A stretch of DNA of 64,000 bases from NCBI RefSeq assembly GCF_003073135.1, contig NZ_PGDQ01000010.1, positions 62,001-126,000 of the forward strand, in the 5' to 3' direction. A program made the translations under genes and the position numbers. This stretch comes from Euzebya rosea (GTDB lineage Bacteria; Actinomycetota; Nitriliruptoria; Euzebyales; Euzebyaceae). The notes beneath the pieces are model-generated. The model did no database searches and was not told where the DNA came from. It saw only the letters and a program-made list of their open reading frames with translations. This document shows, in pieces, positions 16,593 to 26,462 of this stretch; position 1 is the stretch's first letter; each line of letters starts with the position of its first letter.

Positions 16593-17345
16593 CTAGCCGC
16601 GAGCGGCGCGGGGCGGGCGGCGTTCGCCGGTGGTGATCCACTGGCCCTTCTCGGCGATCCCGACCCCGTGGTCGCCGATCCGCTCCAGGTGACGGGCGAC
16701 CTGGATCATCATGATCGCCCATTCCGTGGCCCCCGTTCCCTCGGCGGCGTGGGTCATCAGTCGCCCGATCAGCCCGTCCCGCAGGCGGTCGAGCCGGTCC
16801 TCGACCTCGGCCATCTGCTCGACCCCACGCGGGTCCCGACGGCTGAACAGGTCCAGCGCCGTCCGGACCGCGCGTTCGGCGGCCAGCGCCATCTCGCGGA
16901 CCTGTGCGGTCAGGTCGTCGGGACCCCACCCGCGCAGTCCTCGGGTCAGCTTGGCGATGTTCACGGTGTAGTCGCCGATGCGTTCGACGCTGCGGGCGAG
17001 GGAGAGGAGGCTCAGGAGCAGGCGCAGCTCGTCGGCGATCGGTGCCTGGCGGGTGATCAGGCCGTGCACCACGTCCTCGGCCTCGTGGGTGCCCAGGTCG
17101 ATGGCGTCGTCGCGGCTGATGATCCGCTGGGCTTCCTCGACGTCACCCTGCAGCAGGGCGTCGGTGGCGGGCACGACGGCCGCTTCGACGGCTCGGCCGA
17201 GGCGGAGCAGGTCGTCCTCCACGTGCAGCAACGCGACGTGGTAGTCGACTCGCAGCATGCCCATGGCGCGGATGGTCCTCTCCTCGACGCTCTGTTCTGC
17301 GCGGGGGCCCTCGTCGGGCTGCGCGGGGTGGTCGGGGATGGTCAT
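16593..17345 (-). CDS. phoU: PhoU family protein (second copy)
   Basis: A 250-residue PhoU with two helical-bundle repeats, LLSLARSVERIGDYTVNIAKL and IMMIQVARHLERIGDHGVGIAEK, carrying the ExxxD/ERxGD metal-cluster motifs. The frame is open far upstream, but homology starts at MTIPDHPAQPDEG. CAAGAT six bases upstream of that ATG fits a leaderless start. It is divergent from regX3 with 150 bp between the starts, the classical arrangement of phoU next to the phosphate two-component system. It is expected to bridge the Pst transporter and the adjacent SenX3-like kinase. It shares only family-level similarity with the other PhoU at 2502-3191. Confidence 0.93.
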   Translation of the reverse strand: MTIPDHPAQPDEGPRAEQSVEERTIRAMGMLRVDYHVALLHVEDDLLRLGRAVEAAVVPATDALLQGDVEEAQRIISRDDAIDLGTHEAEDVVHGLITRQAPIADELRLLLSLLSLARSVERIGDYTVNIAKLTRGLRGWGPDDLTAQVREMALAAERAVRTALDLFSRRDPRGVEQMAEVEDRLDRLRDGLIGRLMTHAAEGTGATEWAIMMIQVARHLERIGDHGVGIAEKGQWITTGERRPPRAARG

Positions 17346-17480
17346 ACCCCGATCTTGCACGACCGAGTCTCGACCGGCAGGCTGGCGCCCACGCTGAACA
17401 CGGTTGGACAGGAACATGAACCGCCCATGAAATCGCCTGACCAGCGGGCTGCGAACAAGCTCGAACCGCGCCACGGCGCC

Positions 17481-17486
17481 TACCCT
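17481..17486 (+). promoter_or_regulatory. -10 element TACCCT, probable leaderless promoter of regX3
   Basis: TACCCT ends 9 nt before the ATG at 17496. The GGG between is too close to the ATG to be an effective ribosome site. Confidence 0.55.
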
Positions 17487-17495
17487 CGCGGGACG

Positions 17496-18179
17496 ATGCC
17501 CAAGATCATGGTGGTCGAAGACGAACCCGCAATCGTCGATGCGTTGGAGTACGGCCTGTCGGCCGAAGGCTTCGAGGTGGTGTCTGCCATGGACGGCAAG
17601 GCCTCCATGGAGATGTTCGACCGAGAGCGCCCCGACCTGGTCCTGCTCGACCTGATGCTGCCCGGCATGCCCGGCACCGAGGTCTGCAAGCAGCTGCGCA
17701 GCACGTCGGCCGTGCCGATCATCATGCTGACGGCCAAGGACTCCGAGATCGACAAGGTGGTCGGCCTCGAGCTGGGGGCCGACGACTACGTCACCAAGCC
17801 GTTCTCGATGCGTGAGGTGGCTGCACGGGTGCGTGCCGTCCTGCGGCGCGGCGCCGACTGGGACCTGCCCGACATGGGCGCGCCGCTGGAGGTCCAGGCC
17901 GTCCGCATCGACCCCGAGCGCCACGAGGTGTCGGTCCGGGGCGAGCTGGTCGACCTGCCGCCCAAGGAGTTCGCGCTCCTCGAGCTGCTGGTCCGCAACG
18001 CCGGCCGCGTCATGACCCGCGACCTCATCATCGACCGGGTCTGGGGCGCCGACTACGTGGGGGACACCAAGACCCTCGACGTGCACATCAAGCGCATCCG
18101 CGGACGCATCGAACACGACCCGCGCAACCCCGAGCTGATCGTCACCGTCCGAGGGGTCGGGTACAAGTTCACCGACTGA
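17496..18179 (+). CDS. regX3: OmpR/PhoB-family response regulator, RegX3-like
   Basis: A 227-residue regulator. The receiver (1-120) has VVEDEPAIVD, phospho-acceptor Asp52 in LVLLDLMLPG, Thr in IIMLTAKD and Lys in DYVTKPFSM. The winged-helix DNA-binding domain (about 130-227) includes LPPKEFALLELLVRN, DRVWGADYVGDTKTLDVHIKRI and the wing TVRGVGYKF. The order phoU < > regX3 senX3 matches the SenX3/RegX3 phosphate-starvation system, in which the phosphorylated regulator activates phosphate-uptake genes. The frame extends upstream, but homology begins at MPKIMVVEDEPA. The kinase gene follows after 27 bp. Confidence 0.92.
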   Translation: MPKIMVVEDEPAIVDALEYGLSAEGFEVVSAMDGKASMEMFDRERPDLVLLDLMLPGMPGTEVCKQLRSTSAVPIIMLTAKDSEIDKVVGLELGADDYVTKPFSMREVAARVRAVLRRGADWDLPDMGAPLEVQAVRIDPERHEVSVRGELVDLPPKEFALLELLVRNAGRVMTRDLIIDRVWGADYVGDTKTLDVHIKRIRGRIEHDPRNPELIVTVRGVGYKFTD

Positions 18180-18206
18180 CCGCACGGCGCGGGGGACGAT
18201 AGCGGC

Positions 18207-19532
18207 ATGCTGCGCCGCACCCGTTACCTGCTGCCGCTGGCGATGATGCTGGCTGCCCTCGTCGGGGCGGCCGGTCGCTCGGCCATGTGGTGGGTCGTCC
18301 CGCTGCTCGGCCTGGCGGGCCTGGGGCTGGACGCCCTGCTGCTGCGGATCTCCGAGGAACGCCTCCGGGGCGTGGCCGACCAGGTGGTGAAGTTCGCCTC
18401 CGACGTCGAGCAGCCGCAGACCCTCACCGCCGAGGGCGGGCGCGAGTGGCAGCGGCTGGTCCAGGCGCTCAACGACGTGGCAACGGTGCTGCGCGACCGC
18501 TTCGAGTCCCTCCGCGACGAACGCGAACGGGTGCAGCGCGTGCTCGACGCCATCCCCGCGTCGGTGATGTTGTTCACCGACGGTGTGCTGGCCTACGCCA
18601 ACCCCGCGGCCCGCGACACCTTCGCCCTCCCCGAGGACCTCGTCGACCTGACCCCGATGCGGGCCCTCGGGGTGGCCGGCCTGGCCGAGGCCGTCAGGGA
18701 GGTGCTGGAGACCGACCGGGTCGTCGACGTCTCCGTCACCCGCAACGGGCGCGAGCTGGAGGCCAACCTCAGCCGCATCGCGGTCAACGAGGTCGCGATC
18801 GTCGTGACCGACCTGACCGACATCCGCCGGGTCGAGCACATGCGCCGCGACTTCGTCGCCAACGCCTCCCACGAGCTGAAGACGCCCGTCACCGGCATGC
18901 AGGCGCTGGCGGACTCCCTGACCATGGCGATGGAGCGCGATCCGGAACGGGCCCGCACGATGGCCGAGCGGGTGCAGCTGGAGGCGACCAGGCTGGCGCA
19001 GCTGGTCCGCGACCTGCTGGACCTCACCCGCCTGGAGGAGGGCGTCGACGGCCGCGGCCAGCGGCGGGTCGACGTCACCGAGCTCGCGGAGGCCCAGGTC
19101 GAACGGGCACGGGAGACCGCCGAGGCGCGCGGGATCCGCCTGGCCTTCGACGCGACCCCCGACGTCAGCGTCATCGGCTACCCGGAGGACCTGAAGGTCA
19201 TCATCGGCAACCTGGTCCTCAACGCCATCCAGTACAACCGGGACGGCGGTCGGGTCGAGGTCAAGGTCAGGCGCCGCGCGTCGGAGGTGATGGTGCGTGT
19301 CACCGACACGGGGATCGGCATCCCCGAGGCCGACCAGGACCGGGTGTTCGAGCGGTTCTACCGAGTCGACAAGGCGCGCAGCCGGGCGGCGGGTGGCACC
19401 GGCCTCGGGCTGGCGCTCGTGCGCCACGCCGTCGAGCGGCACAAGGGCAAGGTGCGCGTGTCCAGCGTGCTCGGCGAGGGATCGACGTTCACGGTCATGT
19501 TGCCCGTCGACGGCGGGACCTCCGAGGGCTGA
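18207..19532 (+). CDS. senX3: Membrane sensor histidine kinase, SenX3/PhoR-like
   Basis: A 441-residue kinase with two N-terminal membrane helices (about 6-22 and 28-45) and almost no periplasmic loop, a PAS-like segment (about 100-200), and H-box NASHELKTPVTGM with His222. N-, G1- and G2-box sequences include NLVLNAIQYNRDGG, DTGIGIPEADQDRVFERFYRVD and GGTGLGLALVRHAVE. A kinase without a sensing loop is typical of SenX3/PhoR, which read phosphate status through PhoU and the Pst transporter rather than by binding phosphate. The partner RegX3 is 27 bp upstream and a PhoU gene is divergent to both. A GACGAT hexamer ends 6 nt before the ATG. Confidence 0.92.
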   Translation: MLRRTRYLLPLAMMLAALVGAAGRSAMWWVVPLLGLAGLGLDALLLRISEERLRGVADQVVKFASDVEQPQTLTAEGGREWQRLVQALNDVATVLRDRFESLRDERERVQRVLDAIPASVMLFTDGVLAYANPAARDTFALPEDLVDLTPMRALGVAGLAEAVREVLETDRVVDVSVTRNGRELEANLSRIAVNEVAIVVTDLTDIRRVEHMRRDFVANASHELKTPVTGMQALADSLTMAMERDPERARTMAERVQLEATRLAQLVRDLLDLTRLEEGVDGRGQRRVDVTELAEAQVERARETAEARGIRLAFDATPDVSVIGYPEDLKVIIGNLVLNAIQYNRDGGRVEVKVRRRASEVMVRVTDTGIGIPEADQDRVFERFYRVDKARSRAAGGTGLGLALVRHAVERHKGKVRVSSVLGEGSTFTVMLPVDGGTSEG

Positions 19533-19674
19533 TCGTCCGTCCGCTGGGCCGATCCCGGACGGGTCGTCGGCGTCGTCGTCGAGGGGGCAGGAGTTCCCGG
19601 ACCCGACGGCGAATGTCCCCACGACGACATCGACGTCGTGACGACGTCGGCCGAACCCGCCCCAAGGAACTCCC

Positions 19675-21090
19675 GTGTCGCGTACCAACGCCATCCTCTG
19701 CGCCCTGCTGCTGCTGGGCACCCTCGCCTTCGCCAGCCCCTTCCAGGCGATGTGGACCACCGACCAGCTGCGCGACCACGACCACAAGTCCGCCGCCATG
19801 CAGGGATCCCCGTCGGCCGTGCTGGCGGGCGTGACCGAGCCCCTCGGCGCCGCCGAGTGCACCGGTGGCGTGGCCGCGGTCACCGCCGAGATCGCCTTCT
19901 CCTGCGAGGGCGTCGACCTGCTCGCGTTCGTGCCGGTCGCGGGCCTCGGGCAGGAGTTCTACGGCGACAGCTCACCGGAGAAGCTGGAGGGCAGCGACGT
20001 GTGGGGCTGGACCTCGCCCACGACCGGCGAGGAGTACGTGCTGATGGGCAAGACCAACTCCACGGCCTTCTTCCGCATCGTCACCGACGCCGACACCGGC
20101 CTGCCGACCCTGGAGAACCTCGGTGAGCTGCCCAACCCGGCCACGGAGTTCAGCGTCTGGAAGGACATCAAGGTCCGCGGCAACCACGCCTACATCGTGG
20201 CCGAGGCATCGGCGCACGGCATGCAGGTGTTCGACCTGACCACCCTCGACGGCCTCGACGTCGACCCGACCCGCGAGCACGCCGCCCTCGCGCACTACCG
20301 CGACGCGTCCAACACCTCCCACAACATCGTCATCAACCCCGACACCGACTTCGCCTACATCGTGGGCGGCACCTCCGGGAACACCGTGAACGACGTGCTG
20401 TGCGGTCGCGGTGGCCTGCACTTCGTCGACATCTCCGATCCGGCGGTCCCGACCTCGGCTGGCTGCTCGGCGCTGGACCTGTACGTCCACGACGCCCAGT
20501 GCGTGACCTACCACGGTCCCGACACCCGGTTCACCGACCACGAGATCTGCTTCAACGCCGCCGAGGAATGGGTCTCCATCGTCGACGTCACCGACAAGGC
20601 CGCGCCCGTGCGCCTGGGCCTGTTCCCCTACACCCGGTCCAGCTACGTCCATCAGGGCTGGCTGACGGAGGACCACCGCTTCTTCCTGCTGGGCGACGAG
20701 ACCGACGAGCAGACCTTCGGCTTCAACACCCGCACGATGATCTTCGACTTCGAGGACCTGACCGCCCCGCAGCTGCCGGTGGAGTACTTCGGCCCGACGA
20801 CGGCCATCGACCACAACATGTACACACGCGACGGGCTGCTGTACCAGTCCAACTACGCCGCTGGCCTGCGCATCCTCGACACCGAGGGCCTCTACGACGG
20901 TGGCACCCTGGCCGAGATCGCCCACTTCGACGTGTTCCCCGACCACGACAACGCCAGCTTCGTGGGGACCTGGTCCAACTACCCCTACTTCGACGACGGG
21001 GTCGTGGCGGTCAACGCCTACGACGGCCTGTTCCTGCTGCAGGTCGACGCCGACCTGCTGGCCGCCGAGGCGTTCGTCCCCGGCGAATGA
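19675..21090 (+). CDS. Secreted LVIVD-repeat protein (choice-of-anchor B-like beta-propeller)
   Basis: A 471-residue exported protein with an N-terminal signal segment (ILCALLLLGTLAFASP). The body is a series of beta-propeller blades: DIKVRGNHAYIVAEASAHGM, HNIVINPDTDFAYIVGG, GLHFVDISDPAVPTSAG and WVSIVDVTDKAAPVRLG, typical of LVIVD and choice-of-anchor B proteins. Unlike many relatives it has no C-terminal anchor or sorting signal; it ends LLAAEAFVPGE, so it is probably released. Three Cys pairs may form disulfides. GTG start with AAGGA 7 nt upstream. The ligand or enzymatic role is unknown for the family. A second propeller protein is at 40572-43157. Confidence 0.85.
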   Translation: MSRTNAILCALLLLGTLAFASPFQAMWTTDQLRDHDHKSAAMQGSPSAVLAGVTEPLGAAECTGGVAAVTAEIAFSCEGVDLLAFVPVAGLGQEFYGDSSPEKLEGSDVWGWTSPTTGEEYVLMGKTNSTAFFRIVTDADTGLPTLENLGELPNPATEFSVWKDIKVRGNHAYIVAEASAHGMQVFDLTTLDGLDVDPTREHAALAHYRDASNTSHNIVINPDTDFAYIVGGTSGNTVNDVLCGRGGLHFVDISDPAVPTSAGCSALDLYVHDAQCVTYHGPDTRFTDHEICFNAAEEWVSIVDVTDKAAPVRLGLFPYTRSSYVHQGWLTEDHRFFLLGDETDEQTFGFNTRTMIFDFEDLTAPQLPVEYFGPTTAIDHNMYTRDGLLYQSNYAAGLRILDTEGLYDGGTLAEIAHFDVFPDHDNASFVGTWSNYPYFDDGVVAVNAYDGLFLLQVDADLLAAEAFVPGE

Positions 21091-21141
21091 ATGACGGGCG
21101 TCCCCGATGGCGGAGTGGCGGGCGTCGGGTGGGCGGGCCGG

Positions 21142-21147
21142 TAGGCT
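21142..21147 (+). promoter_or_regulatory. -10 element TAGGCT, probable leaderless promoter of nth
   Basis: TAGGCT ends 9 nt before the ATG at 21157. No ribosome site lies between. Confidence 0.6.
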
Positions 21148-21156
21148 GCCCGGCCG

Positions 21157-21918
21157 ATGACTGACTCCTCCGACGCCACCCCCTCCGTGCCCGCCACGGG
21201 CCGTCCGCTGGACCGCGACAGCGGCAAGACGCTGCGGGCACCCGTCATCGTCGATCGCCTGATGGCGACCTACGAGGGCGGGGTCATCGAGCTCGACCAC
21301 TCCAGCCCCTTCGAGCTGCTGATCGCCACGGTCATGTCCGCGCAGTCCACGGACAAGAAGATCAACGAGATCACCAAGACGCTGTTCGTGAAGTACCGCA
21401 CCCCCGAGGACTACCTGTCGGTCCCGGAGGAGGAGCTGCAGACCGACATCAAGTCCTCGGGCTTCTACCGGCAGAAGACCAAGTCGATCCGCGGGATCTG
21501 CCAGGCGCTCATCGAGGACTTCGACGGCGAGGTCCCGCTGCGGATGAAGGACCTGCTGACGTTGCCGGGGGTCGCCCGCAAGACCGCCAACGTCGTCCTC
21601 GCCGGCTCCGCACCGGAGGCCCTGCTGGAGGACCCCGATGCCGGCATCGCCGTCGACACCCACGTGACGCGGCTGTCCAAGCGGTTCGGCTTCACCCGCA
21701 ACGACGACGCGGTCAGGATCGAGAAGGACCTGATGCGGCTGTTCCCCCGGGAGCTGTACGGCCCGGCCAGCCTCGTCATCATCCTGCACGGTCGACGGGT
21801 CTGCGACGCCCTGCGTCCCCGGTGCGGCAGCTGCGTGGTCGAGGACCTCTGCCCGTCCTCGCTGATCGCGGGACGCCGCGACAAGGCCAAGCAGGCGCGC
21901 GCCGTCGGCACGGACTGA
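21157..21918 (+). CDS. nth: Endonuclease III (DNA glycosylase/AP lyase)
   Basis: A 253-residue HhH-GPD glycosylase. LLIATVMSAQSTDKKINEI is the N-terminal helix and LLTLPGVARKTANVVL the helix-hairpin-helix with the catalytic Lys. GIAVDTHVTRLSKRFGF holds the catalytic Asp. The [4Fe-4S] cluster motif C-x6-C-x2-C-x5-C (CDALRPRCGSCVVEDLC) is intact near the C-terminus. It removes oxidised pyrimidines and cleaves abasic sites in base-excision repair. It begins with about 25 extra residues before the conserved fold. The next gene is convergent, 10 bp away. Confidence 0.96.
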   Translation: MTDSSDATPSVPATGRPLDRDSGKTLRAPVIVDRLMATYEGGVIELDHSSPFELLIATVMSAQSTDKKINEITKTLFVKYRTPEDYLSVPEEELQTDIKSSGFYRQKTKSIRGICQALIEDFDGEVPLRMKDLLTLPGVARKTANVVLAGSAPEALLEDPDAGIAVDTHVTRLSKRFGFTRNDDAVRIEKDLMRLFPRELYGPASLVIILHGRRVCDALRPRCGSCVVEDLCPSSLIAGRRDKAKQARAVGTD

Positions 21919-21928
21919 GGTCGCGGGG

Positions 21929-22576
21929 TCAGGACGGCGTGCGCCGTCGACGCACGCCCACGACGCCCCACACCGCACCGGCAGCCAGCAGGACACTGCA
22001 CGTCGCCGCCGGCAGCGCGCCCAGCGGGAGCTCGTCCACCGACCGGCCGGTCTGCAGCACCCACATCTCCTCGGCGATGACCGCCGGGCCCCCCTGGTCC
22101 TCCGCCGCGGTCGTGTGGAACACCCCGACCACCTCGACGAGGTCCCCCCAGCGGTCGGGCCCACCGAGGACGGTGGGGTCCTGCCCGTCGGGCAGCAGCA
22201 CGGCGACGCCGCTGTTGGTCCCGAGGGTCTGGCCATGCACCGACAGGGGTCCGGCGGTGGCGTAGGCGTCGTCGTTGAGCTGCACCCAGCGGCGGGGCCC
22301 GCGGCCAAGCAGGTCGCCGACCGCCTCCCCCACGACGCGAACCCGGCGGCCGTCGAACCGTTCGGGGCAGCCGTGCAGCGTGCCGCTGGTCACCGGGACC
22401 GGCTCGACGATGGCGACCGGCGAGTCGCAGGTGCGGGCGGACAACGCCCCGCCGCGCAGCAGCGGCTCGCCGGGCGGCGGACGGACCGCGCCCGCCGACA
22501 CCGCCAGCACCGCGGCCACGCCCACGACGGCGAGCAGGATGGCCAGGCCCTGCAGGCGGGTGGGGACGCGGGTCAT
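21929..22576 (-). CDS. TrkH-associated membrane protein, unknown function (copy 2)
   Basis: A 215-residue protein with an N-terminal membrane helix (LAILLAVVGVAAVLAVSAGA), an external domain, and a C-terminal helix (CSVLLAAGAVWGVVGV) followed by RRRR. The external domain has CPERFDGRRVRVVGEAVGDLL, WVQLNDDAYA and GDLVEVVGVF, a beta pattern like an OB-fold. It is clearly paralogous to the product of 24078-24794, and both directly follow a trkH gene with a 4-bp overlap (here with trkH 22573-24081). Two Cys near residues 50 and 70 (TCDSP, HGCPERF) may pair. The family is unrecognised. Position suggests a TrkH partner or folding factor, but that is inference. Confidence 0.75.
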   Translation of the reverse strand: MTRVPTRLQGLAILLAVVGVAAVLAVSAGAVRPPPGEPLLRGGALSARTCDSPVAIVEPVPVTSGTLHGCPERFDGRRVRVVGEAVGDLLGRGPRRWVQLNDDAYATAGPLSVHGQTLGTNSGVAVLLPDGQDPTVLGGPDRWGDLVEVVGVFHTTAAEDQGGPAVIAEEMWVLQTGRSVDELPLGALPAATCSVLLAAGAVWGVVGVRRRRTPS

Positions 22577-24081
22577 CGGGTGCCCCGCACCATGGAGTGG
22601 ATGTAGCCCATCAGGGCGAGGGCCGAGATGAACTCCAGCCGACCCAGGTACATCTGGGCGACGTAGGTGGCCATCAGCGGGGCCGGCATCGTCGGTGACG
22701 TGATCCCGACGCTCAACCCCACGCCAGCGGCTGCCGAGGTCGACTCGAACAACGACTCCTCCAGGGGGTAGCCGTAGAACAACCCGACGGCGGTCCCGGA
22801 GAAGTAGAGCGCGCCGAACAGCAGCAGGACCATCGTCGCGGCCCGGGCGACGTCGGGGTTGAGGACGTGGCTGCTCAGGTGGTGGTACCGGCTGACGACG
22901 ACGGCATCACGGGGCAGGGCGACCTGGCGGGCGACCCGGGCCAGCTGCTTGCCGACCAGCCCCAGGCGGATGGCCTTGATGCCACCGGTGGTCGAACCGG
23001 ACATCCCGCCGATGGTCATCGCGAGGATCAGCGCGCCGGGGGCGAGGACCCCCCAGGCGCTGGAGAACAGGGCACCGGGGACCGAGGCGAAGCCGGCGCC
23101 GCTGTGTGCGCTGACCATCTGGAACAGCCCTCGTCGGAGCGTGGCCACGAAGTCCTCGTGCACCAGCTCGGTCACGAGGCCGGCGAACATCATCGTCGAC
23201 AACAACGTGAAGGTGACGGCCAGCACCTTGGTCTCCAGGTTGCGACGCATCTCCTTCGCGTCGCCCTGCCACAGCCGGTAGTGCAGGGCGAAGCTGAGGG
23301 CGCCCGCGACCATGAGGACGATCAGCACGCCCTCCACCGCAGCGGAGTGGTAATAGCCGACCGAGGACGACCGCGGGGCGAACCCACCGGTGTCGAACGC
23401 CGCGAAGAACAGGTTGGTGGCGTGGAAGGCCGCAGGCCAGAGGGCCATGCCGTCGCCGATGAGGGCGATCGTCAGGGCAGACCCGCCGATGGCGAAGTAG
23501 ACCAGCGAGGCGCGCCAGATGAACCGGGCCGTCCGGCGGACGTTCGGCAGGATCTTGTCCTCGCGGGCCTCGCCGGCGTACATGCCGACGGCGCCACCTC
23601 CGCCGGCGAAGAACGTCAGGACCACGAGGATGATCCCCTGGCCGCCCATGAACTGCATCAGGTGGCGCCACAGGTTGAGCGAGTCGGGCAGGTGGTCGAG
23701 GTCGTTGAGGACCGACAGGCCAGCGCACGTCAGCGCCGACATCGCGTCGAAGTAGGCGTGCAGGAACGTCGGGAAGTACCCGGAGGCGTACAGCGGTAGT
23801 GCGCACACCAGCGGGGCGACCAGCCACGACAAGCCGGCGGCGACCATGCCCTCGCCCCAGGTGACGTCGTCCACGGCGGGCAGCAGCAGCTCGGCGATGC
23901 CGCTGAGCAGCAGGCCGACCGCGGCGCCGAACAGCATGACCGCCGCCGCATCGCGTTCGCCGTTGACCACCCCGAGCAGCGACGGGACGAGCATCGCGAG
24001 GGACACGACCAGCACCACGCGCGAGACCAGGCGCGCGATGGTGGCCAGGTCGCCGAGGTCGGGTCTGAGGGTGAGGGTCAC
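22573..24081 (-). CDS. trkH: TrkH-family potassium uptake channel (copy 2)
   Basis: A 502-residue membrane protein with about ten helices, four of them in two-helix pore units characteristic of the Trk/Ktr/HKT superfamily. Pore-loop-like segments include CAGLSVLNDLDH, FFAAFDTGGFAPRSSS, VSAHSGAGFASVPG and TSAAAGVGLSVGIT; the glycines are the selectivity-filter residues. MTIGGMSGSTTGGIKAIRLG is a conserved loop. TrkH works with cytosolic TrkA nucleotide-binding proteins, two of which begin this operon. It overlaps the genes on both sides by 4 bp. It is a paralog of 24791-26296, and selectivity (potassium or sodium) cannot be settled from sequence alone. Confidence 0.94.
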   Translation of the reverse strand: MTLTLRPDLGDLATIARLVSRVVLVVSLAMLVPSLLGVVNGERDAAAVMLFGAAVGLLLSGIAELLLPAVDDVTWGEGMVAAGLSWLVAPLVCALPLYASGYFPTFLHAYFDAMSALTCAGLSVLNDLDHLPDSLNLWRHLMQFMGGQGIILVVLTFFAGGGGAVGMYAGEAREDKILPNVRRTARFIWRASLVYFAIGGSALTIALIGDGMALWPAAFHATNLFFAAFDTGGFAPRSSSVGYYHSAAVEGVLIVLMVAGALSFALHYRLWQGDAKEMRRNLETKVLAVTFTLLSTMMFAGLVTELVHEDFVATLRRGLFQMVSAHSGAGFASVPGALFSSAWGVLAPGALILAMTIGGMSGSTTGGIKAIRLGLVGKQLARVARQVALPRDAVVVSRYHHLSSHVLNPDVARAATMVLLLFGALYFSGTAVGLFYGYPLEESLFESTSAAAGVGLSVGITSPTMPAPLMATYVAQMYLGRLEFISALALMGYIHSMVRGTR

Positions 24082-24790
24082 CGCTCTCGCCGACGTCGCT
24101 CGATCACCACGATCGCGAGTGCTCCGGCGGCGGCGACCATGGCGACAGCCGCCCGGCCCGGCGCCTCGGGGATCTCGAAGGGTTCGCCCCGTCGGAGGAT
24201 CCGCATCGTCTCCACGTGCAGGATCGCGACCTCGGCGGTCTCGGGGTCGACGCGACGGAACTCCGCGACCACCTCCAGCAGGTCGCCGCGCTGGGTGGCG
24301 CCGCCGACGTTGTCGATGCGAGCCGCCTGGTCACGGGTCAGCCTGACCCCGACGCCGGCGTTGCCGCCACGGAAGTCCCGGTGCGTCGGCAGCGGGCCGA
24401 CCCCGTCGGCGTAGACGTCGTCGTTGAGCTGCACCCATGCGCCGTCGCGCCGTTCCAGCACCGCGCCGACGACCTCGCCGACGTACCGCACGCGCCGGCC
24501 GTCCCACGTGGAGGGGCAGTCGTACAGCTCGTTGGACGTGACCAGCTGTGGCAGCTCGGGGGCGGCGACCACGACCGGGCGTTCGGCGCCCTCCCGTCCT
24601 GCCGGCAGCTCGCACGGCACGTCCTCGCGAAGCGGGTCGATCTCCTCCGCCAGCTCGGGGGTCTGGGCGCCGGCGGCAGGGTGGTCGTGGCGCAGCGCCT
24701 CACCGAGGCCGACCAGGCCGGCGACCCCCGCGAGCGCGACGAGCACCCACAGGGCGACGACCCGGCGGCGTGTGGGGCGGTACTCCTCGT

Positions 24791-24794
<4 letters not shown>
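24078..24794 (-). CDS. TrkH-associated membrane protein, unknown function (copy 1)
   Basis: A 238-residue protein built like that of 21929-22576: cytoplasmic start, one membrane helix (ALWVLVALAGVAGLVGLGEAL), an external domain with CPSTWDGRRVRYVGEVVGAVL, GAWVQLNDDVYADG and GDLLEVVAEF, then a C-terminal helix (AVAMVAAAGALAIVVI) and a basic tail. The two copies share the RRVR-VGE-V, WVQLNDD-YA and GDLLEVV motifs at corresponding places. The start is GTG, fixed by a 4-bp GTGA overlap with the preceding trkH stop. It is a membrane-anchored, OB-like external domain of unknown role, tied to TrkH by gene order and duplication. Confidence 0.75.
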
Positions 24795-26296
<1,502 letters not shown>

Positions 26297-26300
26297 GGGG

Positions 26301-26462
26301 TCAGCCGGCGACCAGCAGCATCACGCCGACGAGGCCCGCGGCCACGACGGCCATGGCGAGCGTGGCGAGGGCCACCAGGAGGATGCCGGTCAGGCCCCCC
26401 TGGAAGGGGTGCTCGTCGACGACGTCGCGCAGCCGGCGCTTGCCCGGGGGAGTGGTGCTCAT
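26301..26462 (-). CDS. Small single-span membrane protein within the trk operon
   Basis: A 53-residue open frame lies between trkA2 and trkH. The ATG overlaps the trkA2 stop by 4 bp (ATGA) and the TGA ends 4 bp before the trkH GTG, so it is tightly embedded in the operon. The sequence begins MSTTPPGKRRLRDVVDEHPF, a cytoplasmic basic region, followed by about 30 hydrophobic residues (GILLVALATLAMAVVAAGL and on) forming one long or two short helices. No family is recognised. It resembles the small regulatory subunits of other ion transporters in size and topology only, so that role is inference. Confidence 0.65.
   Translation of the reverse strand: MSTTPPGKRRLRDVVDEHPFQGGLTGILLVALATLAMAVVAAGLVGVMLLVAG

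Noticed and set aside
16593-19883. A 1096-residue reverse frame ending in PhoU
   Set aside because: Only the last 250 residues match PhoU. The rest lies opposite regX3 and senX3, which have clear homology on the forward strand. The start was set at 17345.
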